Assembly (NCBI GenBank): GCA_011947345.1
Contig: JAAVTG010000554.1
Location: forward strand, 1,736,001-1,800,000
Reading direction: 5' to 3'
Origin: Phytophthora quininea
Taxonomy: Eukaryota > Oomycota > Peronosporomycetes > Peronosporales > Peronosporaceae
DNA length: 64,000 bases
Part shown: one piece after another, positions 1-11,178 of the stretch
Numbering within the stretch: the stretch's first letter is position 1
How the letters are laid out: each line of letters begins with the position of its first letter
Notes under the pieces: generated by a model
Database searches by the model: none
What the model saw: only the letters and a program-made list of their open reading frames with translations
What the model was told of the DNA's origin: nothing
Translations under genes and position numbers: made by a program

Positions 1-2
1 TG

Positions 3-149
3 GTCGCTGAGGACTCGGACTACGTCGTAGCGATCAAGCCGGAGACGGACTGCGACGTGTACAACGAGACTGCTGCGGCGAACCCTCTGTGCGCGACGTT
101 CACGCTGTCCACGGGCGACTACCCGTACGGCTCGCTCGTCTATGAGTAA
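3..149 (+). CDS. C-terminal end of an unknown protein (partial)
   Basis: An open frame runs from the window edge to a TAA at 147-149, giving about 48 residues that end in YPYGSLVYE. Two cysteines (in DCDVYNE and NPLCATF) and many Asp, Thr and Tyr residues would suit an extracellular domain, but nothing identifies the family. The start lies outside the window. Codon use and GC content match nearby coding sequence, so it is probably a real 3' end rather than chance. Downstream the next gene begins within about 160-200 bp on the same strand. Confidence 0.5.
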   Translation, partial: VAEDSDYVVAIKPETDCDVYNETAAANPLCATFTLSTGDYPYGSLVYE

Positions 150-306
150 GCTGCAAATCAAGCATCCCTTCCTTTGTCAGAGGTGGTGCCGTAAGTATGG
201 TCTCGAGTCTCTTGAATCGAGAGAGAATAAAAGTTGTTTTGTGTCCAAAAAGTATCTTCCTCTGCCTTGTTTCCTGCGACGTGTGCACACTTGCTTTTAT
301 AAATGA

Positions 307-1281
307 TCCAAAAGTGGCATCCTTCCAGCAGACCTGCTTCCTGCTGCGCAGAACGATGTCTTCGCGCTCGTCACGCAGCCCCGCTGGAACAAGCCGCGCG
401 CCCACCGTCGGGAGAAGCCCACGCACTTTGTCGGCTTCCGCATCGCGTCCCCGGGGCTCGTCGACCAAGTCGAGAGGCTTCAAAACTCGATCCGTAGAGC
501 TCACCCAGAGGCGGCGACCTGCCTGATCGACCCGAGGACTCTTCACGTCACGCTGTGTGTTACGCCTCCGCGACGACGCAGGTTGGACACCCAACGACCA
601 ACGCAGTCTTTTAGCACATTAATCGCACACTATCATGCTGTAGATGTCGACCGAGCGTGCCAAGTGCTGCATTCCGAGGCTGCCAACGCTGGAGCCGACG
701 AGTTTTCTGGCAATTTGCCACCTCGCTTTGACTTTGATGAGTGGGGATTCTTCGGCAGCAACCATGTGCTATATGCCAAGATGAATATGGAGACGGAGGA
801 CGCTAAAAGGTGAAGCGACACTACAAGAAGAGTTGGCAACTAACTGACGTTTTGTTGCAATAGGTTTAGTGAAGTAGCTGAACGACTCCACGGCAAATTT
901 GATCAGTTGGGCTTCGCGACAGAATCGTTCCGTCGCCCGTTCACCCCGCATGTGGCAGTGTGGAAAACGTCACGCGATCCAAAGTTCATCAAAAGTGTCA
1001 ACGAGAACAGAACCCCAGGCACTTCGACGATCGAAGACAATATTTACCAGCTGGTCAGCTCGTATACGAGTGCGGTTGGAGATGACAAAGCCGCAGAACT
1101 GGGTTCGGAACACCCCGTTTCCATTGAGCTACTGAAGATGAAGGGGAGGGATGCCGACGGTGAGAGAGCGAAGCAGCTAGTTGTATGTCATCGAGAGAGC
1201 TTACTTTGTCGTGAAATTCTTCGTTGTATAATCACAGGCTACTATCAAGAAGTGACGTCCGCACATTGGTGTAGCAGCTAG
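307..1281 (+). CDS. AKAP7-like 2H phosphoesterase (5' end unresolved)
   Basis: The reading frame encodes HFVGFRIASPGL, then a histidine motif HVTL (codons 544-555), a second histidine motif HVAV near 949-960, and the C-terminal GYY that is typical of the AKAP7 / 2'-5' RNA ligase-like 2H fold. Two introns are well supported: 810-863 (GTGAAG...AATAG, branch-like CTAAC) and 1160-1237 (GTGAGA...CACAG), the second restoring DADGYYQEV before the TAG at 1279-1281. No ATG lies in frame after the stop at 304-306, so a short upstream exon is expected; a GTAAGT at 191 is one possible donor. The segment 559-640 is open but poorly conserved and could hold a third intron. The second motif lacks the usual Thr/Ser after the histidine, so activity on 2',3'-cyclic or 2'-5' phosphodiesters is uncertain. 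Confidence 0.7.
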
Positions 1282-1778
1282 GAGATTTAGCGACGCGTGA
1301 AGAGGTTGCCAACGGCAGTAGCACGGCATTTCAACCGGCAACCCCACAGCAGAAACTACCAGCAGCTCGACGGGAACGACTACCAACGGCAGTAGCAGTA
1401 CCGGAACGACGACTGCTAGCAGCTGCACCGGTACGGCCACGAGCAGTTCCGATGAAACAGCCACTACGCCCTTAGTCGTGCGCGTCGTGATCGACTCGGC
1501 CACAAACCATTAAAATCGAGGAAAGTCTTGAAGCAACCAGCCAAACCAGCCAATGCTGCTGAGAGGATTGCTTTGCATTGACGTGAACCTGTCGTAACAA
1601 TGAAATAACGCTGGTGTCGATCTACAAAGATGAACGGTCCTTTTGTCAATGCTACTGTAAGGAGCTGCAGATCCCAAGCAAGTTGACTGCTGTGAGTATC
1701 CCGCCCACCGGCCTTGTCGTTCGTCAACGTCTGGCTCAGTTCCTAACCAGACGCCAAGGCAACACACCAGTCGAAAAG
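1282..1778 (+). other. Intergenic stretch with Ser/Thr-rich coding-like remnant
   Basis: At 1352-1513 one frame reads a Ser/Thr/Gly low-complexity peptide (repeats like TGTTTNGSSS) ending in VVRVVIDSATNH and a TAA. It resembles the O-glycosylated stalk of secreted oomycete proteins. The preceding bases continue the same composition in another frame, so it looks like a decayed tail of a secreted-protein gene. No start codon or signal peptide can be attached to it. The remaining 265 bp before the NLP copy hold nothing I recognise. Confidence 0.3.
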
Positions 1779-2451
1779 ATGAACCCCTGAGCATTCCTCG
1801 TTGCCGTGGTGCTGTCGCTGTCAGCGGTCAGTGCCAACATCAACACCATCAACCACGACCAAGTGCAGCCGTTCGCTTAGCCCCAAGTCGCCACCGATGA
1901 AGAGAATGCTGCCGCCAAGTTTAAGCCGAACTCACCATCAGCTACGGCTGCGAACTGTACCCTGCAGTGGACACCAACGGCTCCATCAGTGGCGGTTTAA
2001 AGCGCAGCAGCAACCCTGCACGGAGTCTCCGTTAGGATCGCAAGTCTACGCTCGATCGGCAGAGTACGATGGCAAGTGGGCCATCATGTACGCCTGGTAC
2101 TTCCCCAAGGCCCGTCAGTACTTCTCCTTGTATGGCCACCGCTATGTGTGGCAATGGGCGGTGGTGTGGACCGACAGTCCCCGGCGCGACAACTCGACGG
2201 TGTTGGGCGTATCGATGTCTGCCAGCGTCGGCTACTCTAAGCGTTCCCCACCGAAAGCGAAATACCTTGACGACGTCAGCGTGAAACTCGACTTGTACAC
2301 GGACTACTGGCTAAGCTCTGTACGACTTACCATAGACGCAGGTGACTTTCAAGACCTCATTCAATGGGACCAACTCACCGACGCAGCAAGAGAATCGCTG
2401 AGCAACTTCGACTTCGACGAGTCGATGTTGAACTTGAAGAAGATTCGCTGA
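1779..2451 (+). pseudogene. Degenerate NLP (NPP1-type necrosis-inducing) gene copy
   Basis: The C-terminal two thirds (about 2035-2451) clearly belong to the NPP1/NLP cytolysin family found in plant pathogens, which act on plant membranes outside the cell. The copy is broken: the likely ATG at 1779 meets a TGA at 1788-1790, a second in-frame stop (TAG) lies at 1878-1880 after a signal-peptide-like hydrophobic stretch, and the reading frame changes at least twice (about 1930-1950 and 2015-2035). The family's conserved heptapeptide, which carries metal-binding residues, has diverged here to GHRYVWQ around 2135-2155, losing acidic and histidine positions. Stops from substitutions plus a degraded active motif mean this is a true pseudogene, not only an assembly artefact. 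NLP families are typically large, with many dead copies. Confidence 0.85.
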
Positions 2452-2640
2452 AGGACGGCGACTTCACTGTGATCTGCTTTAATTGAGTGACAGTGTTGGT
2501 GGTCTTGAATGCCGTCGAGAGAAACTCCTTGGGTGTGGTGGTTTGTGTGCAAGCAAGGGTGTTTTCTTAGTTTCTTTTTATTCAGCAAAGCGGTTTGTCT
2601 AGTTATCTACACTGGCGCTGTTCTCACCAATTTGCGTTGC

Positions 2641-3701
2641 TTAGTTCTCGAGCACCACACGGTAGCGAGCACGGCCCTCACGCATGATGGTGATACCCTC
2701 GTTCACCTTGGCCATGGGGAGCTTCTGGATGATCGGACGCACGTTCTTCTCGGAAGCGAGTTTCAGCATGTCCTCGATGTCCTCAATGCTACCGATAAGG
2801 CTGCCTACCACCTTAACGCCGCGGCCCACAACGAACATCGGCAGGAACTTGATCTCGTCGTTCGGGATGCCCAACATTACGAGCGTGCCGCGCTTGCGCA
2901 GCAGACCCAGGTACTGGTTGTAGGGCATGCCCTTGGCGTCAGCAGTCAGGATCAGCGTGTGCACCGAGTTGGCGGCCTTCTTGGCCTCCTCCGGGTCGCT
3001 GAGGTTGTAGAACTCTTCGGCGCCGAGGTCGAGGATCTGTTGGCGCTTGTTGGCTGAGCGAGAGAACGCCACGGGAACAGCACCGAGAGCGCGAATGAAC
3101 TGGATGGCAAGGTGACCAAGGCCGCCAATGCCAATGACACCTACACGGTCGCCGGCCTTGACGTGCTGGTGCTTCAGCGGCGAGAAGACGGTGGCGCCGG
3201 CGCACAGCAGCGGGGCTGCGACATCCGACGCGATGTTGTCGGGGATCTTGAAGGCGAAGGCGTTCGACACGCGCACGTAGTCGGCGTAGCCGCCGTAGGC
3301 CATGGCACCGTCCTCGTACTTGGCATTGTAGGTCAGCACGGCGCGGTCGCAATACGACTCGACCTTGTCGGCGCAGTCCACACACGGCTTGTCGGCGTCT
3401 TGGTTGCGGCAAGACCAGACTGGGCACCCACACCGACACGGTCTCCGACAGCAAGCTTCGTCACCTTGGGGCCGGCAGCGGTGACCTCACCGACAATCTC
3501 GTGACCGACGACGACGGGATACTGGGTCGGGCCCCAACCACTGTCCATGGTGTGGATGTCCGAGCCGCAGATGCCGCAGTGCGAAATCTTGATCTCGATG
3601 TCCTCGTCACCCAGCGGACGCGACGTGTATTGCCACGGCTTGAGCTCGCCAGACTTCTCGTAGGCGGCGTAGGCGTTCACGGTGCGTGGAGCAGCAGACA
3701 T
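2641..3701 (-). CDS. Zinc-dependent alcohol dehydrogenase, CAD/YahK-like (one frameshift)
   Basis: Medium-chain NAD(P)H-dependent alcohol/aldehyde dehydrogenase. From the ATG at 3701 the protein has the catalytic zinc set (C42 in CGICGSD, H67-E68 in VVVGHE), a structural-zinc cysteine cluster (CVDC...C) near 3340-3405, and the nucleotide-binding motif GIGGLGH. The length of about 353 residues equals the cinnamyl-alcohol-dehydrogenase-like family. One base is missing near 3410 (plus-strand AAGACCAGACTGGG), which throws the frame exactly between the two zinc sites; adding one base makes the span 1062 nt and reconnects both halves. A longer N-terminus up to 3797 is open but not needed. Probably reduces aromatic or aliphatic aldehydes in the cytosol. 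Confidence 0.85.
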
Positions 3702-4766
3702 CGTGGGGAGGTTGATCGGACTTGTACTCGACGAGGCAAATTCAGGAATGGCCAAGTGGTCGGAGGCGGCGGTGGGAAGCAATGCCAGTGCGGCCACGAA
3801 AGACCATGCTGCTTCGTGACGGACCCCGTCCAGACCTTTGCACGGACTGCCATCCGCATGTCTCCCTCCTCGGCCAACACTGATTCCTGTTTATCGTGTC
3901 GTTAGCCGATTGCGTTGCATGGTCCTGTTTACAATGGCACCATCGCAGCGAAACGTGAGATTGGAGTGGTGTCTGCAGCAGAGGAGGCATACAAACTAGC
4001 TGAAAGACAATGGCATGGAAGACTAGCAGCGATGGGGTGGTGCAGCCGAATGCTGCTTGGTTTTGTGGGTCGTGGTACGGGAAGCCGCGCTTCACTCCAA
4101 CACTCGGCGGGTCAATGCGACCGAGGCGACCGCAGTTCACACGGCGTCAGTGCAACTGAGCAGAAACCTGGCCGAAGGTCACGTGTCTGCGGCAACGAGT
4201 GGTCTCGACTGGTGCTTGGGTCCGTGGCGTGCAGTATGTCAGCGCGACTAAAGCAATCCCGCTTGTCTCATTTTGCTAGTGGGCGCCAAGATCAGTTTAT
4301 GTGAGCCCACGCAAACTGAAGTTGCTGTGGATCTGTTTGTCGTGCACTGCTTATCAATACGAACGTGAGACCAAGCTTAGGTAGACTTTCTGTCTTGGTT
4401 CGTACTGTGAGTCTTTCATTGCTGCATCAGCGCAAGGCGGCACCGACGAAAACGCAAGACAGGATGCAAGACATGACCTTGCTGGCCGATGACCAGGGGT
4501 GATGATGACCTTGATGATGATCACGGTACGCCTGCTGGTGAATACTGACGCTCTCGCGCGCGCGGGCCCCACCGGTCGGACATGCGATGAATCCCTTGAT
4601 GGCTACCTGCCCAGTACAACGCAGTCGCATTTTCAGACAAGCGCGAGTTGTAATTGAAAGTCAAAACACGCAAATCGCGTCGCAATATACACTGTCAAGG
4701 CCGCTTTTGCTATGGCAAGACTAGGGAAGCAGTTGGTACGGTGCGAGTGGTTAACACCCGTAGATG
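3702..4766. other. Gene-free region of about 1 kb
   Basis: It lies between the dehydrogenase start and the 3' end of the copine-like gene, both on the minus strand. Open frames such as 3915-4304 have no recognisable motif, uneven codon use and no splice support. A short ATGATGACCTTGATGATGATCA run occurs at 4501-4522. I see no RNA gene, repeat family or transposon remnant. Confidence 0.4.
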
Positions 4767-6104
4767 CTAGTGCTTGATCAGGCCGAGCTCTCGGATACGA
4801 CTGTATTGCTCTGCATAATGAAAGAGATTAGAGCTGCATAAGAGGAAACCGCAAAATCAAGGACGCACCTGGGATCTCCATCAGAGCCTGCGTAGCGAAA
4901 CCTCCGTCGGGGTTGTTCAGATTACCTCGCGGGATGGTGTTGTAGTTTACGAACTGGAAGTTGTCAAATTGGCGCTCAGGGAGCTGGTCGTCGAATTCTC
5001 GCATCATGCTCCATGGTCCGTCGCCAACTCCAACCATGACGATCGCTAGAAAAATGACACGTTTCGTCAGCTCAGCAATGGTAATTGCCATCGTCGAGTA
5101 CTTACAAATCGGGTACTCTGACGCCTCCACGATCGCTCGCCGGGCCGCATCGGGGTCATCGATGTGTCCGTTGGAAATGATGATCAGGATGTGGTACCGT
5201 CGCGTCTTCTTGACTGTTTTGATGGTCTCGTGGATCACTGGTACGAAGCTGGCTGGGGCGTTCAGCTCCATCGTGGACGCTATCTCAAAGTAGCGCTGCA
5301 GAACTTCGTCAAGCTCGCATCCACGACCTTCCACGAACGGGAAGTACCGCTCCGAAAGAGCAAGCTGCGGGTGTCCACCGAATCCGTAGGCTGGAATGGC
5401 GTCGTCGTCGTCAAACAGCTCAAACACGCGAGTGATGGCCGAGATGACCGTCTGAAGTGGAGATGTTACTGTTAGAACGCCAAATTTCATCACCGTTCGT
5501 GCAGCATCGCACGACGCACCTGGTAGGGATTTTGCACGCGCCCTGTCTTGTCGACATAGTGCAACGATCGTCCTTCAAATGTTTTGTTTCCCTTCCACTG
5601 CAATAGTAAACATAACAACAACGTCAACACCAACAAATAACCAACTATTGCCTCCTCTTTCTGCTCGTATGGATGTTGCATTTACCAGGTTCGAGTCGGT
5701 GAAGTCGACCTGCAGTATCAAACCGTCGGAAATAGGTCGTTAGACCACCAAGCCGCACCAAAGAGACCGCAGTTAACGTACGGCAATGATCAGGTCGGAC
5801 GACTGCAGTCCCACTTGTCTACATCCACACAGAGCCAATCGATCGTCAGCCAACTTGCTACAGAACTTTCACAGACAGGAGAAGTCCCTAACACGCACCG
5901 CAAAGCTTGCTGCACTTCCTCTGGAGTAATCGGGAGAGAAATGACACAACGAATAGCGATCAGAGCGAGCGTTTTAGCGAGTTGTACAGTCAACATGACG
6001 CGTCAACGGTGCAGACTATGGCGAGGCAGTTAACGCAACTCACCGACGGAGGTGTAGCTGTCGGGGATCGGCTGGAAGGCCTCGGAGCTCGACGCGCAGC
6101 CCAT
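4767..6104 (-). CDS. Copine-like vWA-domain protein, N-myristoylated, 8 exons
   Basis: Spliced product of 262 residues from exons 6044-6104, 5899-5920, 5782-5818, 5686-5709, 5520-5597, 5106-5451, 4869-5045 and 4767-4810 (sum 789 nt, all junctions GT...AG and in phase). The N-terminus MGCASSSE is a classic myristoylation plus palmitoylation signal. The rest is a copine/RGLG-type von Willebrand A domain: VDFTDSNL is the metal-site segment (D-x-T/S-x-S), followed by NPYQ, IPAYGFGG, VGVGDGPW and NFQFVNY. It stops after EIPEQYSRIRELGLIKH, so it lacks the C-terminal RING of plant RGLG ligases and the C2 domains of copines. Likely a membrane-tethered adaptor, perhaps recruiting ubiquitin machinery. 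Three exons are only 22, 24 and 37 nt. Confidence 0.9.
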
Positions 6105-6484
6105 GGGTTGAGCACAGTGTCGACGAACGACGAATGCCAAAGTGAACCTACAAGCAGACATGCAAGATAACTTGAAAGAGGACATTAATTCAAGCCTTTT
6201 CGTATTTGGTAATGGCTACATCTCCTCCGTTGCGTTATAACGGCTTGACGGCATGGATTACTCCCAGAGCATGGTCTTGGAGAGAACATGGCACGGCTGT
6301 GGATTGACGAGAGACTCCTGGGCGTGCTACATGTAGTATGCGAAGCTGTTGGTAAAGCTGACACGGCTTGTTTACCGACGGAGAATCCAGGTCTTCTTCG
6401 ATTTATTCATCTAGAAACAAGGGCTTCAAGTTTTAATTCATCATTCTAGCTTAAATAATTTCTAATATTTTTGGCGGAGCCATC
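6105..6484. other. Shared upstream region of copine-like gene and NCAPD3
   Basis: A 380-bp gap between two divergent genes. The half nearer NCAPD3 (6395-6480) is AT-rich, with TTTAATTCATCATTCTAGC and TAATTTCTAATATTTTT just upstream of the ATG, which may hold the initiator; no exact oomycete Inr match is seen. Confidence 0.35.
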
Positions 6485-9400
6485 ATGGAGAAGGAGCTCG
6501 TGCGCGCTGCGGCCACTGGCGCTGGGCGAGGTGCCGTCCGCCGCCATCACGTCGCTGTTCGACACTGGAGGGACTGCAGCCGTGCGCGAGGAGTGGGCGG
6601 AGAACGCGAATCGGCTGCAGCTGCGCGCGCTGGACAAGGTGTTTGGTCGATTGCTCAAGCAGGACGGCGAGCAGACTCGAGTGTGGACGTTCCTTGCCTC
6701 GCAGGAGGCTATCGAGCAGGTTTCAGGCTCGCAGGATCAGCAGGATGCAGTCTACAGGTCACTACTGACACTATTACAGGCAATTTTCAACGTACGAGAC
6801 GTCTACGCCAATCTATCGGCCGAGGAGAAGCAGAAGGAGCTGCTGAAAGCTTTACTGGCAGCCAAGGTCTATCTGGCCTGGCTGCAGCTGCCAGGAGGCT
6901 CGGCCTACGGAGTGTTCATGCCCTACGTGTACCGACAAGTGCTGGCGGTGGTCAGGAAGTGGGTCGTGCTGATGTCCGCCAAGGACCAGGGAACCAAAGC
7001 GCAGAAGAGGACATCTAAGCGACGAGGACGAGCCAGGAAGGACAGCAGTGACGACGACGAACAGCTGAACAGTCACACACTGACACAGTACGGACTGGAG
7101 CTGCTGGAGATGCTCGTGACGTTCTTGAAGAACTTTTCGTTGTCGGCGAGTCAGGAATCTATCGTGCCCACGATTGAGACGGTCATGGCTTTGCAGACGG
7201 CAACGTTGCCGGAGAATGAAGATACAGCGGCGACGATGACGGAGAGGACTCTAGAAATGCTAGAGGCGTTGGTTAGCGGCACTCATGGAGAGCCTCTGCA
7301 GGTCGGACGTGTGATCATCCACTGTTACATCCCAGGCGTGACGTTCCAGGAGACTGTCGCCAAGGAGAATCGTTCGTCACTGCGCTTCCACAAACTTGCG
7401 ATAGATGTAATCACTCGTATCCAGGAAAGTGTAGCGAAGGCCTGCGAAGAAGACGACGCGGAAGCAACTGCGCTGCGCGAAAACTCATTGCTAGTGTTGG
7501 GATTGCTGCAGAACATTTGCATGCAGGCTCCAGGTCTCGCGGATGAGCGACAGCGTGTGCTTGATATGTGTTTTCGACTGCTATGGCTGGTCGACGAGGC
7601 AAAGAGGAGCAACAGGTCAATCTGTTTCGCGATGAAGAGTGTGTACGCTTTGCAAGGTTTCTAGCTAGCTATTCGCGCAATGCCAAGCTAAAGTTCCGTC
7701 AATTTGCGGTGGAACTCATCAGCCGGTTTGTGGTTGAAACTGGGTTCTGGAAGGTGAACGAGCATGAGATCCCGCCGGTGTTGGTGGCGTATTCTGGCGT
7801 CGGTCCGCTGCTAGAAGTGCTCATTGACCGGGCTCGGGATAAGATGTCCCAAGTCCGCACGAAGGCAATCGGTGGCATTTCGTCCATGTTGACCCTCGGC
7901 TTGTCCAACCTGGCAGCTAGTAGTGTAGACAGCGACGATGATGAGGACATGGACGCGACTAGCGGACCGGAAGCAATCGCAACGTCACTGCAAAAGCTCT
8001 TGTACGAACCTTCAATTGATGCGGAAGGGCAGAAGATACTGGAGGAAACACCGCTGATGCAGCGGGTAGTTGAGCTATTTCGTGAAAGACTAGTAGACGA
8101 GAAGACTTTCGTGCGCAGGGCTGCAGTGCACGCTCTGGAAGCGCTCTTGACAGCACATTCGGGCGAGTCGGTGCACCCTTCTGCTCGGAAAGACTTGTTT
8201 GACGTCCACGCGCGCTGTACGGATTCGTCGGTTGTTGTGCGCGTACAGGCGATCAAGTCATTGTCTGCCATTCTGTTGAAATTTCCACGAGACGAAGAGG
8301 CTCAGAAGTTGTGGAACCTCGGAGTTCTCCCGCTTTGTGTCGACCCCGAGACTACTGTTCAGACTTGCGCGTTAGAGGCATCGGACAGGGTCGTGTTTGA
8401 CCGTGTTTTGTCGTGGTACGATGCCAGACGAAGCGATTCGCAGAGCGCAGCCCTCGATTGTGTCTGGATGCAGGTATCGCACTTGGACGGTGTAATGGCT
8501 CGCTGTCTGCAGAAGGCGATGCGAATGCTGATTAAGAGCGACAAAATTGATGTCAGGAAGCTCGTCCAAACATGTGTATACGCTATTCAGGAAAGCGTGA
8601 GCCCTTACAAGAGTGGGGAGCAGGTGCTGGAGGAAGCAGAGGATGACGATACTGGCCGAGTTTTGACGCGTTACTGGGGATTCAGCTGGATTGTGCTGGA
8701 GGAGCTGGCTCACTCTGGCAATCTGATCAGTGCCGCGAAAGCGAAGCAGCAAAACCTGGGCGTAGTAGTCGAGTGCTGGAACAAACTGCAGGATCAGGCA
8801 TTACCTGTCGAATTCAACGATGGATCGAAGCGTATTTTGCGAGTGATCGCTGCCATCTCAACTGTAATTGATGCTCAAGATGCGAAATCAATCGCGGACG
8901 GTATCTTGGCATCACTGTACTCATTTGCCATCCCGCTCAATGTGATTGCGGATGGCGTCCTTGCACTCAACAGCATCTGCAAGGCCAAAGCTCCTTCTTC
9001 TGACAAAAGCCGCGAGATCAGCTTCGCGTGGGGAGAAAACTGCTGGAGCTGTGCGAATCTAGCCTTCGCAAGTGCTTCGAGAACAACCCAGACAGTGTGG
9101 TCGAAGAGACAGCCCTATTGCAGAAGCAGCTTATCTCTATCGGCGAAGTGGCTTTGCTCGAATTCGATAAAGACGCCGACAAAAGCGTCGAGGCAGCGCT
9201 GCTTCCCGTGAGTTCGAGTTTGACGTCGCTTGTTCAGCTCTTTTTGCCTCCCAAATTCGTTCCCAACAGCACTGCTGTTAACCAGTCAATGTCTCAAGTT
9301 ACAGGACAAGAAGAAGAAGAACAGACGATCGATATTGCGTCAATGCCCGTCCCGTTGCCTACTCCCGTTCGTGTGTGCGCGTTTGTGACCCTCGGCAAAT

Positions 9401-11121
9401 TGTGTTTGCGGGATCAGGACTTGGCCAAGAAATGTGTGACCATGTTCATTCGTGAGCTGCGAACGTGTCCAGAGCAGGACATTCGCTCAAATATCTTGCT
9501 GATTCTTGGTGACTTGTGTATTCGTTACACTTCTCTGGTGGATGCATATGTCCCAACGATTGCGCTGTCGTTGTTAGATGACAGTCGTTTGCTGCGCCGC
9601 AGTGCACTGCTGTTGTTCTCTCAGCTTATTTTACAAGACTACATCAAGTGGCGTGAGTCACTGCTGCGCTTCTTCCTTCGTGCGGCTGTTGATCAGGACG
9701 AAGAGCTCGCGAACCTGGCTCGGCATGTGCTGTGCGGTCCGTTGCTGCAAAAGTCTCCGCATATCTTCACCAACAAGTTCATCGAAATGATCTTCGTGCT
9801 CAACGGCTTCGCTGGCAACAAGCTCAAATTCTCTGAGCCTTTCGAGGAAGAAGGTACGCGTGAGCTGGCATTGCTGGGCAACAAGCGATATCCACGTCGT
9901 GCTAGGCTGTACAAATTCCTGTTAGAGCACATGTCGGACGAGCAGAAGCTGCAGATTTCCATGAAGCTCTGCAACGAAGTGCTCGAGGAAGTGATGGACG
10001 GAACGCTTCCTCTGTGCGATAATCCGTCTCAAATCACCGACCATTGCATGGAGGCCGTACTTAAAGACACCTTTGCGGTCTTGTGCTCGCCAGAGATCAA
10101 ACTCGCCACCACGAAGGACGACGAGGACGAGGCCGACGGCGACGATTCTGCACCGGCAACAAACAGCAATGTGGCGTCGCAAATTGCAGCGGCCAAGGGC
10201 AAACTGCTCTCAAAGATGTCCAAGAAGAACTTCCTCGAAAACGTCGTGCCTGTGCTGATCGGACTCAAACACACGCTGGAGGCCAAACACAGTCCACTGA
10301 CACGCTACCTGCTGCACTACATCCATGAACTATTCAAGCTGTATCGCCAAGAAGTGAAGGATATCTTCATGAACACGGACCCGCAGATGGCCATGGAGGT
10401 CGAATACGATCTGCGGCAGTACGACCTGCAGCAACAGCAATCGCGCCGGTCGACATATGCGCCAACAAATGCGGCCTCAGCCCCGCTGTCCCCACTATCG
10501 CAGGTACGATCTAACGGGCCCAATAAAGGCGCCAACGAAGCTCCTCAGACTCCACAGGAGAAAATCCGTGAGGCAAGTAATACTCCATTACGACTGCGCA
10601 GCGACGAAAAGTCAACGTCTGCAGGTCGAAGACGACGCCAAAGTCTGCCTGCGACTCCTACTCCTACCCACCATGGCGTTCGGCCGCGCGAGGTCTCAAG
10701 CGAGGAAGCTCGCCGCGAAACATCTGAAGGTTCGACGCTGATTTTCTCGCCCAGTCAAGGCCGAACCAAGGAGAACTGGCACGTAACAGCGCAGTCTCCT
10801 TCCGTGGAGAAACCTCGCGGCCGAAACAAGAAGGGGTTCTCACAGAAAGACTTGGAAGGCCGCATGCGGAAGGATCTGGCGGAAGCTTTCGACTCGGCGG
10901 ATGACTCAGACGAGCGAGAGAGTTTCCCAACTGTAACTCGACGAAAGAAGAAGAAGGGCAAGGCCCACAAGCCTCCAAAGGACGACGTTGACTCGGACGA
11001 AGCTGATGACGACGAAGAGAGAGAGGAAGTCGTGCCGTTGCCACTCAAGAAGAAGAAAAGACCAAAGGCGGCAAGAAACCTGCCGCTGCAAGTCGGTCCA
11101 AACGCAAGCGCAATTAGCTGA
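6485..11121 (+). CDS. NCAPD3: Condensin II subunit D3 (HEAT-repeat protein)
   Basis: About 1,545 residues of HEAT repeats, the non-SMC scaffold that loads condensin II on mitotic chromosomes. The Cnd1 domain is plain at 9340-9810 (TPVRVCAFVTLGKLCLRDQD, then SNILLILGDLCIRYTSLVD), followed by YKFLLEHMSDEQK and KKNFLENVVPVLIGLK, all characteristic of D3 rather than D2. The tail (10400-11121) is a disordered, Ser/Pro and Lys-rich region with KKKKGK-type nuclear signals, as expected for CDK-regulated condensin. No introns are evident. Frame changes: near 6505 (between ATG 6485 and the main frame), about 7617 (AACAGG|TCAAT) and about 9035 (GGGGAGAAAACT). The last two are single-base losses; since the gene is essential they are most simply sequence errors. 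The true start may differ. Confidence 0.88.
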
Positions 11122-11178
11122 CGTCGTCATTTCTATCAGTGTTGCATCGCTGTAGTAAAATGTACGCCTGCCAACTTT

